Program-made: the position numbers and the translations under genes
The notes under the pieces: generated by a model
The model's database searches: none
Told to the model about the DNA's origin: nothing
What the model saw: only the letters and a program-made list of their open reading frames with translations
DNA from: Nocardia aurea
GTDB taxonomy: Bacteria > Actinomycetota > Actinomycetes > Mycobacteriales > Mycobacteriaceae
DNA: 64,000 nucleotides
Direction of reading: 5' to 3'
Assembly (NCBI RefSeq): GCF_003123685.1
Contig: NZ_QCYJ01000005.1
Location: 186,001-250,000, forward strand
Shown: piece after piece, positions 29,616-38,475 of the stretch
Numbering within the stretch: position 1 is the first letter of the stretch
Layout of the letters: the number at the start of each line of letters is the position of its first letter

Positions 29616-30653
29616 TCACCAGCCGCCGGTGGCGTCCAGGATTCCCTTGCGAGCGTTGAAGAGCTGGCCTTCCCAGTACTTCCACGAGTGCGTACCCGAG
29701 GCCGGGAAGTCGAAGAACGCCGGGATACCGAGCGAGCTCAGGCGAACCTGGAACGCGCGGGTATTGACCAGCGAGAGGGCTTCCAGCGCCATCGCGTTAC
29801 CGGTATTGAACGCACCGACCGCCGAGGCCGGACGATCGAACTGCCCCGGCAGACCGCTGGCCGCCGAGATGTACATCGGCAGCCCCTTCAGCTGCGGCGC
29901 GAAGACGAACGGGTCCATGCGCAGCCACGCGGGGCTCCACGGCGCCGCCATCGAGTCGACGTTGAAGCGACCCGCGTCGAGCATCGCGATGCGGATGGCC
30001 TCGCGCATACCCGGCGCCGAGATGTTCAGGTAGCCCGAGAACGACGAGGCGTGCTTGAACTGATCGCGGTGGTACGCGGCCAGCGCCAGCGCGGCACTGC
30101 CGCCCATGGACAGACCGGCGACGGCGTTGTTGGTCTTCGAGACGCCGTAATTCGCCAGGAAGTTGGGGAGCTCCCGGGTGAGGAAGGTCTCCCACTTGTA
30201 GGTGGTCTTCTGACCGTTGGTGTTGCTCGGGGAGACCCAGTCGGTGTAGAAGCTCGACTGGCCACCGACCGGCATCACCAGGGTGATGTTGTCGTTGCCG
30301 AACTGCTGCTGCGCGTTCGTCTCGAACGACCAGGCGTTCTTGTCGTCGCGAGCACGCAGGCCGTCGAGCAGGTACAGCGCGGCGCTACCACCGCGAGCTG
30401 CCCACTGGACCTGGACCTTGACCGGCCCCATGGCCGAGGGGACCATGAGTTCTTCTTGGCCACCCGCCGGCGCGCGCAGCACCGGTGCGGCGATGGGAGC
30501 GGCATTCGCGGCGGTCGGGGCCGCCACTCCCGCGGCGATCGGTAGCGCCAACGCAGCGGCACCGACAGCCAGAATTCGATTACGCCAACCGCGAGGTTCG
30601 CCTCGCCTGCCCGGCTCGACTATCTTCGGCGCGGCGGCCCTGCCGAAACGCAT
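29616..30653 (-). CDS. Antigen 85-type mycolyltransferase 2
   Basis: 345 aa from ATG 30653, with AAAGAGAG upstream as a ribosome-binding site; an open extension upstream lacks family similarity. A signal peptide with core ILAVGAAALALPIAAGVAA ends about ANAAP. The alpha/beta-hydrolase domain holds LYLLDGLRARDDKNAW, MPVGGQSSFYTDW, and the triad Ser (GLSMGG), Glu (AMALEALSL) and His (GTHSWKYW). Of the five paralogues this is the closest to classical Ag85A/B/C around the histidine. The position matching the Ag85C cysteine is Ala (MYISAASG). Confidence 0.93.
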   Translation of the reverse strand: MRFGRAAAPKIVEPGRRGEPRGWRNRILAVGAAALALPIAAGVAAPTAANAAPIAAPVLRAPAGGQEELMVPSAMGPVKVQVQWAARGGSAALYLLDGLRARDDKNAWSFETNAQQQFGNDNITLVMPVGGQSSFYTDWVSPSNTNGQKTTYKWETFLTRELPNFLANYGVSKTNNAVAGLSMGGSAALALAAYHRDQFKHASSFSGYLNISAPGMREAIRIAMLDAGRFNVDSMAAPWSPAWLRMDPFVFAPQLKGLPMYISAASGLPGQFDRPASAVGAFNTGNAMALEALSLVNTRAFQVRLSSLGIPAFFDFPASGTHSWKYWEGQLFNARKGILDATGGW

Positions 30654-31010
30654 GAATGCTGCTCTCTTTCTGCTGTTGTGGCATCGCCCAGCACCCGCGA
30701 GGGCGCGGGCAACACCTCGTGCTGCCAACGGACACACGCCATATCGGAGCCGGACCCCGACAGCCGGCACCTATGGCAGCGCTACAACGATCTGGTCACA
30801 CTTGCGCTCGCAGGAGGATATTCGACGCCAGATTCCTAGGCAAGGCCGAGGCCCGCCGAGGAGTCTGGATTGGCCGAAATCCGCCCGAACACAATCTGTG
30901 ATGGTCCGGTGACACTACCGCGTTCATCCAGTGATGTCGTCCCGGATGACGTGATTCGTTACTCGGCCCAGGTGGGCAGTAGAAAACAGCGGCCGAGTGG
31001 ACGGAAAACA
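30654..31010. other. Intergenic region between mycolyltransferases 2 and 3
   Basis: 357 bases without a supported gene. It must contain the promoter and leader of the gene starting at 30653, and presumably the 3' end of the transcript from 31011. I see no strong hairpin and no convincing promoter pair; short open frames here lack family features. Confidence 0.5.
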
Positions 31011-32000
31011 TCAACCCAGGTGCGCGCTCAAATCGGGAAGCATCTTGTAAACCTGGTCTTCCCAGTAGCGCCAGCCGTGTACGCCGACCGGCGTGTAGTC
31101 GAATACCGCGTTCAGGCCGCCGATACTGTCGACCCTGGCCTGGAAGGCGCGCGTGTTGGCGAGCGCGACCGTCTCCAGCGCCATCGAATTACCCAGGTGG
31201 AAGACGTCCATCGGGGCCTTGATCACATCGCGCGGACCGTTGACGCCGTTGCCGGTCGCGATCCACAGACGAGTTCCGTTCTGCCGCAACAGTGGCGCGA
31301 ACATGAACGGATCGTTGCGCAGCCAGCGCGGATCCCAGGGCGGACCCCACATCGCGTCGATATTGAACCCGCCCGCGTCGAGCAGCGCCAGCCGCAGTCC
31401 CTCGCGCATACCGGGGGCGGAGATATTCAGATATCCCGAATACGAACCCGCGTACCGGAATTGCTCGGGGTGATAGGCGGCCAGCGCGAGTGCGGCGCTA
31501 CCGCCCATCGACAGCCCGAATACGCCGTTGCCATTGGGGTTGAGCCCGAGCCGGTCGCGCAGTGCCCAGCGCAAGTCCTGTGTCAGGAACGTTTCCCAGG
31601 CATATGTGGTCCGTTGACCATTGGTATTACTCGGCGCAACCCAGTCGGAATAGAAGCTGGATTGCCCGCCGACCGGCATGACGACATTGATGTTCCAATC
31701 GGTCAGCACCCGCGAAACCTCGGTGTCGATCTCCCAGCCGCTGAGGTCATTTCGGGCGCGCAGGCCGTCGAGCGCGTAGACCACGCGCCTGGTGTTGCCG
31801 TCGGCGGCCCGGAAGACGCGCGACTTGATCGGTCCCATACTCGAATCGACCCAGAAATCCATACCGGCGGGATTCATCCGCGCTCCCGCTGTCGCTTCGA
31901 GACCGACCGCGGCGACGCCGAACGGTAGTGCGAGAGCGAGGACGAGCCCCGCGGCCGCACGTCTGAGGGCAACTCTTCCGCACATCATGCGAGAACGCAT
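31011..32000 (-). CDS. Antigen 85-type mycolyltransferase 3
   Basis: 329 aa with a signal peptide (core AAAGLVLALALPFGVAAVG). MDFWVDSSMGPIKSR opens the mature domain. MPVGGQSSFYSDW and the triad Ser (FGLSMGG), Glu (SMALETVAL) and His (GVHGWRYW) are present. The loop before TTYAWETFL is short, as in classical Ag85 and paralogue 2 and unlike paralogues 4 and 5. The leader GAAAGGTCCGAATCG before the ATG closely resembles that of paralogue 4, suggesting recent duplication. The Ag85C cysteine position is Thr (LWIATGNG). Confidence 0.92.
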   Translation of the reverse strand: MRSRMMCGRVALRRAAAGLVLALALPFGVAAVGLEATAGARMNPAGMDFWVDSSMGPIKSRVFRAADGNTRRVVYALDGLRARNDLSGWEIDTEVSRVLTDWNINVVMPVGGQSSFYSDWVAPSNTNGQRTTYAWETFLTQDLRWALRDRLGLNPNGNGVFGLSMGGSAALALAAYHPEQFRYAGSYSGYLNISAPGMREGLRLALLDAGGFNIDAMWGPPWDPRWLRNDPFMFAPLLRQNGTRLWIATGNGVNGPRDVIKAPMDVFHLGNSMALETVALANTRAFQARVDSIGGLNAVFDYTPVGVHGWRYWEDQVYKMLPDLSAHLG

Positions 32001-32064
32001 CGATTCGGACCTTTCGCCGCGCGGTCACCGTTGACCGCAACCATCCTGCACAGGCAATGCCGAT

Positions 32065-32095
32065 AGTGACGCCGGTCATCGCGATCGGCGTCACT
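32065..32095 (-). terminator. Hairpin upstream of mycolyltransferase 3
   Basis: AGTGACGCCG (32065-32074) and CGGCGTCACT (32086-32095) form a perfect 10-bp stem. It lies 170 bases after the stop of paralogue 4 and 65 bases before the start of paralogue 3. It may be a distal terminator of the former or a leader structure of the latter. Confidence 0.4.
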
Positions 32096-32267
32096 GCACT
32101 TCTATAGGCAGATATTCGGAGCAGAGCCGGGAAAACGCCCCGCGATGCGGGATCGTGATCGAAACCAGGAATTTGCCATGGCTACACCCAACGGCCGCAG
32201 CGGAATATCGGTCGCACAGGGACGGGGCTGCCCGGCGACTTCTGGGACAACCACGTCGCGGCGGGTG

Positions 32268-33323
32268 CTATCCGATATTGGCCGAGAGGTCCGGGATCAT
32301 CCGATAGGCCTCGGCTTGCCAGTTGGTCCAGTTGTGGATGCCGAACGCCGGATAGTCGTATATGGCATTGCCGCCACCCAATGTCGCCATCCTGAGCTCG
32401 AACGAGCGGGTGTTCGCGAGGGCGAGGGCTTCCAGCCCCATGCCGTTGAGCGTGTCGAAACTCGGCCCGTCCGTCGCGGTGGGCAGTCCGCTCGCGGCGG
32501 CCACCCACAATCGGGTGCCGTTGCGCACCAGGTTGGGCGCGAAGACGAACGGATCCATCCGCAGCCACTGCGGACCCCACGGCGGCGCCATCGAATCCAC
32601 GTTGTAACCGCCCGCGTCGAGCATCGCGATACGGATGGCCTCGCGCATACCGGGCGCCGAGATATTCAGGTAGCCGGAGTAGGAACCGGCGAAACTGAAT
32701 TGCTGGGGGTAGTAGGCCGCCAATGTCAGCGCGGCGCTTCCGCCCATCGAGAGGCCGAATACCCCGTTGCGAATCGAGCTGAAGCCGAGCCGGTCGCGCA
32801 GTGCCTCGCGCAGGTCGCCGGTGAGGAAGGATTCCCACTGGTACCGGTAGCTCTTGCCCGGACCCGCCGCGAACGCGTTGAGCGCGCCGGAACCGGAGAC
32901 CGAGGAACCCGATCCGGGCGGGACGCCGAAGAAGGAACTCGGCGCGTTCCAGTCGGCGTAGAAACTGGACATCCCGCCGACGGGCATGACGACATTGATA
33001 TTCCAGCTCGCCAGAACCGCGGGAACGTTGGTCTCGATCTCCCACCCGTTCAGTGTTTCCGGCGCGCGCTGGCCGTCCAGCACGTAGACCACCCGGTTGG
33101 TGTTGCCGTCCGCGGCGCGCAGGATCCTGGATTTGATCGGCCCCATCGCCGAATCGACCCAGAAGTCGAAAGCCGCGGGATCGAAGGCCGCGGACGCGGG
33201 CGGGCCGTCGCCGACCGCGGTGACGCCGAGCGGAATCAGCACGGCCAGCGCCACTCCCGACGCCATGCGCCCGAACCATGCCCTCGAGATTCCGGGCGTA
33301 CGTTTCCAGCGGACATTTCGCAT
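32268..33323 (-). CDS. Antigen 85-type mycolyltransferase 4
   Basis: 351 aa with a signal peptide ending about ASAAF. FDFWVDSAMGPIKSR opens the mature domain. The triad is Ser (FGLSMGG), Glu (GMGLEALAL) and His, but the usual HSW-YW motif is HNWTNW. A Gly/Ser-rich insertion of about 20 residues (around PPGSGSSVSGSGALNAF) follows NAPSSFFG in the loop near the active site. ATG 33323 has the ribosome-binding site GAAAGGT. It is most similar to paralogue 5. Mycolyltransferase activity is likely but the acceptor may differ. Confidence 0.9.
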   Translation of the reverse strand: MRNVRWKRTPGISRAWFGRMASGVALAVLIPLGVTAVGDGPPASAAFDPAAFDFWVDSAMGPIKSRILRAADGNTNRVVYVLDGQRAPETLNGWEIETNVPAVLASWNINVVMPVGGMSSFYADWNAPSSFFGVPPGSGSSVSGSGALNAFAAGPGKSYRYQWESFLTGDLREALRDRLGFSSIRNGVFGLSMGGSAALTLAAYYPQQFSFAGSYSGYLNISAPGMREAIRIAMLDAGGYNVDSMAPPWGPQWLRMDPFVFAPNLVRNGTRLWVAAASGLPTATDGPSFDTLNGMGLEALALANTRSFELRMATLGGGNAIYDYPAFGIHNWTNWQAEAYRMIPDLSANIG

Positions 33324-33573
33324 CGACTCGACCTTTCATCCGGACGGCCGACAGCGAACGGAAAGCTATTCCGCCGGCCCCTCATCGGGCACCGAATCCG
33401 GCCATCCGCAGCGAAACGGACGAATCCGACCTCGGTGCATCACTTTCCCTGTCTCGATCAGCGAACGATCGCCTTCATGTTGCTGGAAAGTAATTCAAGT
33501 CACAAGTAGCGAAGCCTCGCCGCAGCGCATTCGTTGTCGATCGATGTCGCAGACATGCCACCGACGCGAAGAG

Positions 33574-33600
33574 GCCACCCGACGCGGTGCGTCGGGTGGC
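33574..33600 (-). terminator. Terminator of mycolyltransferase 5
   Basis: Perfect 12-bp stem GCCACCCGACGC (33574-33585) with 33589-33600 and a GGT loop, 19 bases past the stop of the gene ending at 33620. Confidence 0.85.
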
Positions 33601-33619
33601 CCCTTTCGATCGGATCGGA

Positions 33620-34702
33620 TCAGCCGATATTGGCGGACAGGTCCGGAATCATCCGGTAGACCTCGGACGCCCAGTTGTTCCAGTTGTGGATACCGACCGG
33701 CGGGAAGCTGTAGGTCACGTTGTTCGCGCCCAGGCTCGCCATGCGGATCTGGAACGCCCGGGTATTGGCCATGGCGAGCACCTCGAGCGGGGTGCCCTGC
33801 ACGATGCCGAGCGGATCGGTCGCGTCACCACCGGCCGGAATACCGCTGCCCGCGGCTACCCACAAACGAGTGTTGTTGGCCTTGAGCTGCGGGGCGAAGA
33901 CGAACGGATCCATCCGCAGCCACTGCGGACCCCACGGCGGCGCCATCGCGTCGATGTTGTAGCCGCCCGCGCTGATCATCGCGACGCGCAGCGCCTCGCG
34001 CATACCGGGCGCGGAGATGTTCAGGTAGCCGGAGTAGGAACCGGCGAAGGTGAACTGGTCCGGGTGGTAGGCCGCCAGTGTCAGCGCCGCGCTTCCGCCC
34101 ATCGACAGTCCGAACACGCCGTTGCGCACCGAACTGAAGCCGAGCCGATCACGCAACGCGTTGCGCAGATTCTGAGTGAGGAAGGTCTCCCACTTGTAGG
34201 TGTTCGTCTTGCCGAGGGTTTCCTGCCAGCCCGACGATCCGGTCAGCGCGGATCCCGAGGACGAACCCGACGGGCCCGACCCGGTCGGGATGCCGAAGAA
34301 ATTGCTCGGCGCGTTCCAGTCCGCGTAGAAGCTGGACGGTCCGCCGACCGGCATGACGACGTTGATATTCCATTTGGTCAGTTCACGGGCGACCTCGGTG
34401 TCGTTCTCCCACCCGTTCAGATCGCCTCGGGCACGCATACCGTCCAGCGCGTACACCACGCGTCCGGTATTGCCGTCGGCCGCGCGGAAGATCCGCGACT
34501 TGATCGGCCCCATGCTCGAATCCACCCAGAAGTCGAAGGCATCGGGGTTGAACGCCGCCGAAGCGGTTCCAACCCCACCTGCCACCGACGCCCCGAGCGG
34601 CAGCACGATCGCCATCGACAACAGCATCGTCCGCTTGAGCCAGCCCGCACTTCGAGCCTTCAGACGACCATCCTGCGCCCTACGCCCGATAACGCCTCGC
34701 AT
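33620..34702 (-). CDS. Antigen 85-type mycolyltransferase 5
   Basis: 360 aa with a signal peptide (core LLSMAIVLPLGASVAGG, cleavage about ASAAF). It has FDFWVDSSMGPIKSR, MPVGGPSSFYADW (Pro replaces the usual Gln), and an approximately 22-residue Gly/Ser-rich insertion after NAPSNFFG. The triad is Ser (FGLSMGG), Glu (GTPLEVLAM) and His (GIHNWNNW). The motif ANNTRLWVAAGSG aligns with the Ag85C segment carrying Cys209 and has Ala there. ATG 34702 follows GAAGGAG. This is the first gene of the tandem array, nearest aftB, where M. tuberculosis has fbpA. Confidence 0.92.
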   Translation of the reverse strand: MRGVIGRRAQDGRLKARSAGWLKRTMLLSMAIVLPLGASVAGGVGTASAAFNPDAFDFWVDSSMGPIKSRIFRAADGNTGRVVYALDGMRARGDLNGWENDTEVARELTKWNINVVMPVGGPSSFYADWNAPSNFFGIPTGSGPSGSSSGSALTGSSGWQETLGKTNTYKWETFLTQNLRNALRDRLGFSSVRNGVFGLSMGGSAALTLAAYHPDQFTFAGSYSGYLNISAPGMREALRVAMISAGGYNIDAMAPPWGPQWLRMDPFVFAPQLKANNTRLWVAAGSGIPAGGDATDPLGIVQGTPLEVLAMANTRAFQIRMASLGANNVTYSFPPVGIHNWNNWASEVYRMIPDLSANIG

Positions 34703-34957
34703 CTAGTTCGCTCCTTCATTCGGCCGGATTTCGGCCGCGTTCGACGGTGACTCCGCCGGATGTTTGCTCAGAAATTACCGACGCCCCGGCGGGCATACCC
34801 CGACCGAGACTAACCTGCCATCGATGCAGGCGCGTTATCAAACCGAGATGAAGCGGCGTACGCCACTTTTGTGGAGCATAGCCAACGAGGCCACTGGGCT
34901 CATAGTGCTCGCTGAGCATTTGTGATGCCTGTGTGAATCGTCGGCCCGACACTGGGA

Positions 34958-36922
34958 TCAGCGCGGGGGGTCGGGAACGGGATTCACGAGATCACAGCGT
35001 TGGATCTCGTACTTCGGCACCCGATCGATTCGGTACTGCGCGAAATGCAGCGCGTTCTTGAGGTTATGGCGGAACCGCTCGAAGGTCAGCGGATCACGGT
35101 AGGAGATCATCAGCGCCTGGGTGTCCGGGCAGGTGAGCGCGGTTCTGGCCTGGATGACCCAGTCCTCGTCGAGATACCAGGGCATCCACGGCTTCCTGTC
35201 GACCATGCCCGTCTCGACGACGACCCAGTCCGGGTACAGGTTCTTGTCGTGCCCGATCCGGCCGTCCTCCAGCCGCTCGGTATGCGCGGCGAGCGGATAG
35301 GCCAGGCCCATCTGATCGATGACCCGCACGTGCAGCGGGACATTCATGCTGGTCATGCCCAGATTCAGGAAGTAGACGGTATGCCCGGCGCCGCCCTCGG
35401 GGATCGGCTGCGGCGGCGGCGCGATGTACCAGAAGGTGTAGGCGGGCGAATTCAGCAGCAGACCGCCGTCGGGGGTGGCGGCGATATTGTCGACCATCGC
35501 GCGGATGCGCGGGTAGTCGAGGTAGTCCTCGGCCCGGATCGGATGGTCGTGCCCGGTGTTGAGCACGTAGTAGACGCGCTCGTCGACGATGCCGGAGGCG
35601 CTGATCTTGGTGCCGGTCTTGATCGCGGTGGTGTTCGCCGCGAAAAGCGCCCAGCCGACGGTCGCCAGCCAGCCGATCGCGAGCACGGCGAAGGTCACAT
35701 CGACGCGGCGCGGACCGCGTTCGGGCATCCGCAGCGGCAGGACGGCGACCGGGAGCAGGAAGAGGAACAGCTGCGGCAGCAGCATCCGGCCGTGCATGAA
35801 ATCGCCGCCGACGCGCAGGGCGTAGATCGTCAGGATCACGGCACTCGCCAGCACCAGCGTGACGACGGCGCCCGGCGAACGCAGCCATCGGCGCGCCCAC
35901 TGGATCGAACGGCGCGGCGCGGTGTCCGCGGTGTTCTCGGACGTCGCGCGCGAGCGAGCGGCGGCGATTCCGGCCACCAGCAGCACGAGCAGCGGCACGA
36001 GCAGGTAGTAGGGACCGACCAGATCCCACAGGTAGGTCAGCCCCTGACCCCATTTGGCCCCGCCCGCGTCCTTGGCGACGGCGGTGTTCGGGTAGGGCAG
36101 GCCGTAGTAGCCCATCCGCCAGATCTGGTATCCCAGCGGCACCAGACCGGCGGCAGCGACGATGAGCGCGCGCAACACGGTCGGGCCGTACCGGAATTCC
36201 GGCATCGGGGCGAGGAAGATCATCAGCAGGGCGAACGCGCCGACCAGGGTCATCTCCGGCCGGATCAGCGGTGCCAGACCGGCCAGGAACACCAGGCCGA
36301 ACATGCCGCCGACGCGGACTCGATCGGCTTGGGCCCAGCGCATCAGCTGCCACCACAGCAGGCCGAGCCAGCAGATGACCAGACCGCTCTCCAGCCCCGA
36401 GGTGACGTAGTCCCGCGCGGGCGGCACGGCGATGTAGGCGAACGCGCCCGCGGGCAGCAGCAGTGCCGACCCGGTGCCGCCCCACAGGCGCGCCGAGCCG
36501 AGCATGGCGAAGACGACGGCGGCGAGCGACAACGTCAACGCGATGGCGAGCACCACGTATTCGAGCCTGAGCTCGGTCAGCCAGCTGAAGAACCAGACGA
36601 TGTAGGTCCACGCCGTGCTGGTGTTGGTCTCGACCCGCTCGCCCTCGTTGAAGACCGGGCCGTTGCCCGCCATCAGATTGCGGACGGTGCGCAGCACGAT
36701 CAGGCCGTCGTCGGCGATCCAGCGCCGCTGCCAGCCGCCGATCGCGAAGAGCGCGACGGTGAGCACGATCCCACCGACGAAGGTGGCGCGGGATAGCAGG
36801 GCGAAACGCGACGCCTGCGACGGACCAGCCGCCTGCTCGATGGCAGGCGGCTGCTCCGCGTCGTCGTTCGTTCGCTCCACTCCCTCTACCAGCGTTTCGT
36901 CAGGTGAGATAGACAGCGACAC
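34958..36922 (-). CDS. aftB: Terminal beta-(1->2)-arabinofuranosyltransferase AftB
   Basis: 654 aa polytopic GT-C enzyme that caps arabinan with beta-(1->2) arabinofuranose, the residues that receive mycolates. The catalytic Asp pair lies just after the first membrane helix (RWIADDGLIVLRTVRNLMAG, residues about 71-72). GERVETNTSTAWTYIVWF and VPPARDYVTSGLESGL follow, and a soluble C-terminal domain of about 220 residues ends the protein. The GTG at 36922 makes aftB overlap the ubiA end by 23 bases; a later start is possible because the first 40 residues are polar and variable. It is the last gene of the glf-glfT2-PAP2-ubiA-aftB operon. Confidence 0.92.
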   Translation of the reverse strand: MSLSISPDETLVEGVERTNDDAEQPPAIEQAAGPSQASRFALLSRATFVGGIVLTVALFAIGGWQRRWIADDGLIVLRTVRNLMAGNGPVFNEGERVETNTSTAWTYIVWFFSWLTELRLEYVVLAIALTLSLAAVVFAMLGSARLWGGTGSALLLPAGAFAYIAVPPARDYVTSGLESGLVICWLGLLWWQLMRWAQADRVRVGGMFGLVFLAGLAPLIRPEMTLVGAFALLMIFLAPMPEFRYGPTVLRALIVAAAGLVPLGYQIWRMGYYGLPYPNTAVAKDAGGAKWGQGLTYLWDLVGPYYLLVPLLVLLVAGIAAARSRATSENTADTAPRRSIQWARRWLRSPGAVVTLVLASAVILTIYALRVGGDFMHGRMLLPQLFLFLLPVAVLPLRMPERGPRRVDVTFAVLAIGWLATVGWALFAANTTAIKTGTKISASGIVDERVYYVLNTGHDHPIRAEDYLDYPRIRAMVDNIAATPDGGLLLNSPAYTFWYIAPPPQPIPEGGAGHTVYFLNLGMTSMNVPLHVRVIDQMGLAYPLAAHTERLEDGRIGHDKNLYPDWVVVETGMVDRKPWMPWYLDEDWVIQARTALTCPDTQALMISYRDPLTFERFRHNLKNALHFAQYRIDRVPKYEIQRCDLVNPVPDPPR

Positions 36923-37832
36923 CTACCGCTCCGATCCAGGCGATTGCGAGGAACTGGAGGACGCGATCCCCCAGCGCGATCTCTTCGGGTTCACCGGCCT
37001 CGCCGCCATCGACGTCGACCGCGTAACGCAGGATTGCGATGGTAAACGGAATCATCGAGATTGCGTACCAGTTCGTGTCGTTCGCCTCGCCCTGTTCGAA
37101 CGCCCACAGGCCGTAGAACACCACGACGGCCGTCGCCGCGAGGATCCACACGAAACGCAGGTAACTGGGTGTGTAGTACTCGAGCGACTTGCGGATCTTG
37201 GCGCCGGTGCCGATGGCGATCTGGAGTTCGGCGAAACGTTTGCCCGCCGCCATGAACAGCGAGCCGAACGCCATGATGAGCAGGAACCACTGCGACAGGT
37301 CGATACCCGCCGCCGCGCCGCCGGCCACCGCGCGCAGCAGGAAGCCCGACGACACGATGCAGATGTCGAGGACCGGCTGGTGCTTGAGTCCGAAGCAGTA
37401 CGCCAGCTGGATGCCGATGTAGACCGCCATCACCACGGCCAGCTGCCAGGACGCGACGAACGACAGCGCGAGCGAGGCGACGAGCACCGCGATCGACAGC
37501 GCGTACGCCAGGTTGATCGGCACCACGCCCGCGGCGATGGGACGGAAACGCTTGGTCGGGTGAGCCCGGTCGGCCTCCACGTCCAGCGCGTCGTTGACCA
37601 GGTAGATACCCGAAGCCGCCATGCAGAACACCACGAACGCGATCGCGACGTTCCACAGCACCGACGCGTCGCTGAGCACATCGGGACCGGCCGCGAGGGG
37701 TGCGGCCAGTACCAGGACGTTCTTGACCCACTGACGGGGCCGAACGGCCTTGATCAGCCCGCCCGCCAACGTCTTGGGCGGGCCCTTCACCACGGACTCG
37801 GCCAGGTCGGCGCCGGTCGGCTCTTCACTCAT
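36900..37832 (-). CDS. ubiA: Decaprenyl-phosphate phosphoribosyltransferase (DPPR synthase)
   Basis: 310 aa UbiA-superfamily membrane prenyltransferase that couples phosphoribose diphosphate with decaprenyl phosphate, the committed step to DPA. It has RPRQWVKNVLVLAAPLAAG, the Asp-rich motif NDALDVEADRAHPTKRFRP and the second motif YCFGLKHQPVLDI. About nine membrane segments are present. The ATG at 37832 (MSEEPT) matches the mycobacterial N-terminus; a GTG at 37862, overlapping the upstream gene, is the alternative. M. tuberculosis counterpart: Rv3806c. Confidence 0.94.
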   Translation of the reverse strand: MSEEPTGADLAESVVKGPPKTLAGGLIKAVRPRQWVKNVLVLAAPLAAGPDVLSDASVLWNVAIAFVVFCMAASGIYLVNDALDVEADRAHPTKRFRPIAAGVVPINLAYALSIAVLVASLALSFVASWQLAVVMAVYIGIQLAYCFGLKHQPVLDICIVSSGFLLRAVAGGAAAGIDLSQWFLLIMAFGSLFMAAGKRFAELQIAIGTGAKIRKSLEYYTPSYLRFVWILAATAVVVFYGLWAFEQGEANDTNWYAISMIPFTIAILRYAVDVDGGEAGEPEEIALGDRVLQFLAIAWIGAVGVAVYLT

Positions 37833-37845
37833 GTCAACCAAGGCC

Positions 37846-38475
37846 TTATCTTGTGCGGTCACTATCTAGTCTTCTTTCGGCGGCTAGCACGACAGCGGCG
37901 GACGCGGCACCCAACGCGGATCCGGCGAGCACGTCGGAGGGATAGTGCACGCCGAGCACGACCCGCGAAAGCAACATCGGTGGTACGAGCACCGCAGGCA
38001 AGGGTAGCCCGGTCAGCTTTCCGAGCAACACCGCCGCTGCCGTGGTGGAGGTGGCGTGGGAGGACGGGAAGCTCAGTTTGCTCGGCGTCGAGACGTTGAC
38101 CTGCACCGACGGATCGTTGGGACGGGGACGACGGACGACTCGTTTGATCACGATCGAGGCGGCGTGCGCGCCGACAGCGCCCACGGCGACCCCGGCCCAC
38201 TGTCTGCGCCGCGGCTTGTCGACGAGCCAGCCCACCGCGGCGATGCCGATCCAGCCGAGCGCGTGCTCACCGAAATGCGACATACCGCGCGCGGCGCGCA
38301 CCACCTCCGGCTTGGCGCCGAGCGTGGCCTGCACCGCGTTGATGATCTTCACCTCGGGCGGCTGTTTCTTCGCGTTCGCGGGCTCGGCGACGTGCGGTCC
38401 GTGCCCGTTGGTGCTGTATCGCGGCTGATCCACCGCCGCGGCGTCGTCCGCGGAGGCGTTGGGTCCGAGACTCAC
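37846..38475 (-). CDS. PAP2-family phosphatase, probable decaprenyl-phosphoryl-phosphoribose phosphatase
   Basis: 209 aa membrane protein with the three PAP2 motifs: KRVVRRPRPN, FPSSHATST and SRVVLGVHYPSDVLAG. A polar, variable N-terminus of about 60 residues comes first. The M. tuberculosis homologue Rv3807c in the same operon slot is proposed to remove the 5-phosphate from DPPR, giving the DprE1 substrate. The start is GTG 38475, overlapping the glfT2 stop as GTGA. The stop lies 13 bases before the ubiA start, fitting a coordinated pair of consecutive pathway steps. Confidence 0.9.
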   Translation of the reverse strand: MSLGPNASADDAAAVDQPRYSTNGHGPHVAEPANAKKQPPEVKIINAVQATLGAKPEVVRAARGMSHFGEHALGWIGIAAVGWLVDKPRRRQWAGVAVGAVGAHAASIVIKRVVRRPRPNDPSVQVNVSTPSKLSFPSSHATSTTAAAVLLGKLTGLPLPAVLVPPMLLSRVVLGVHYPSDVLAGSALGAASAAVVLAAERRLDSDRTR

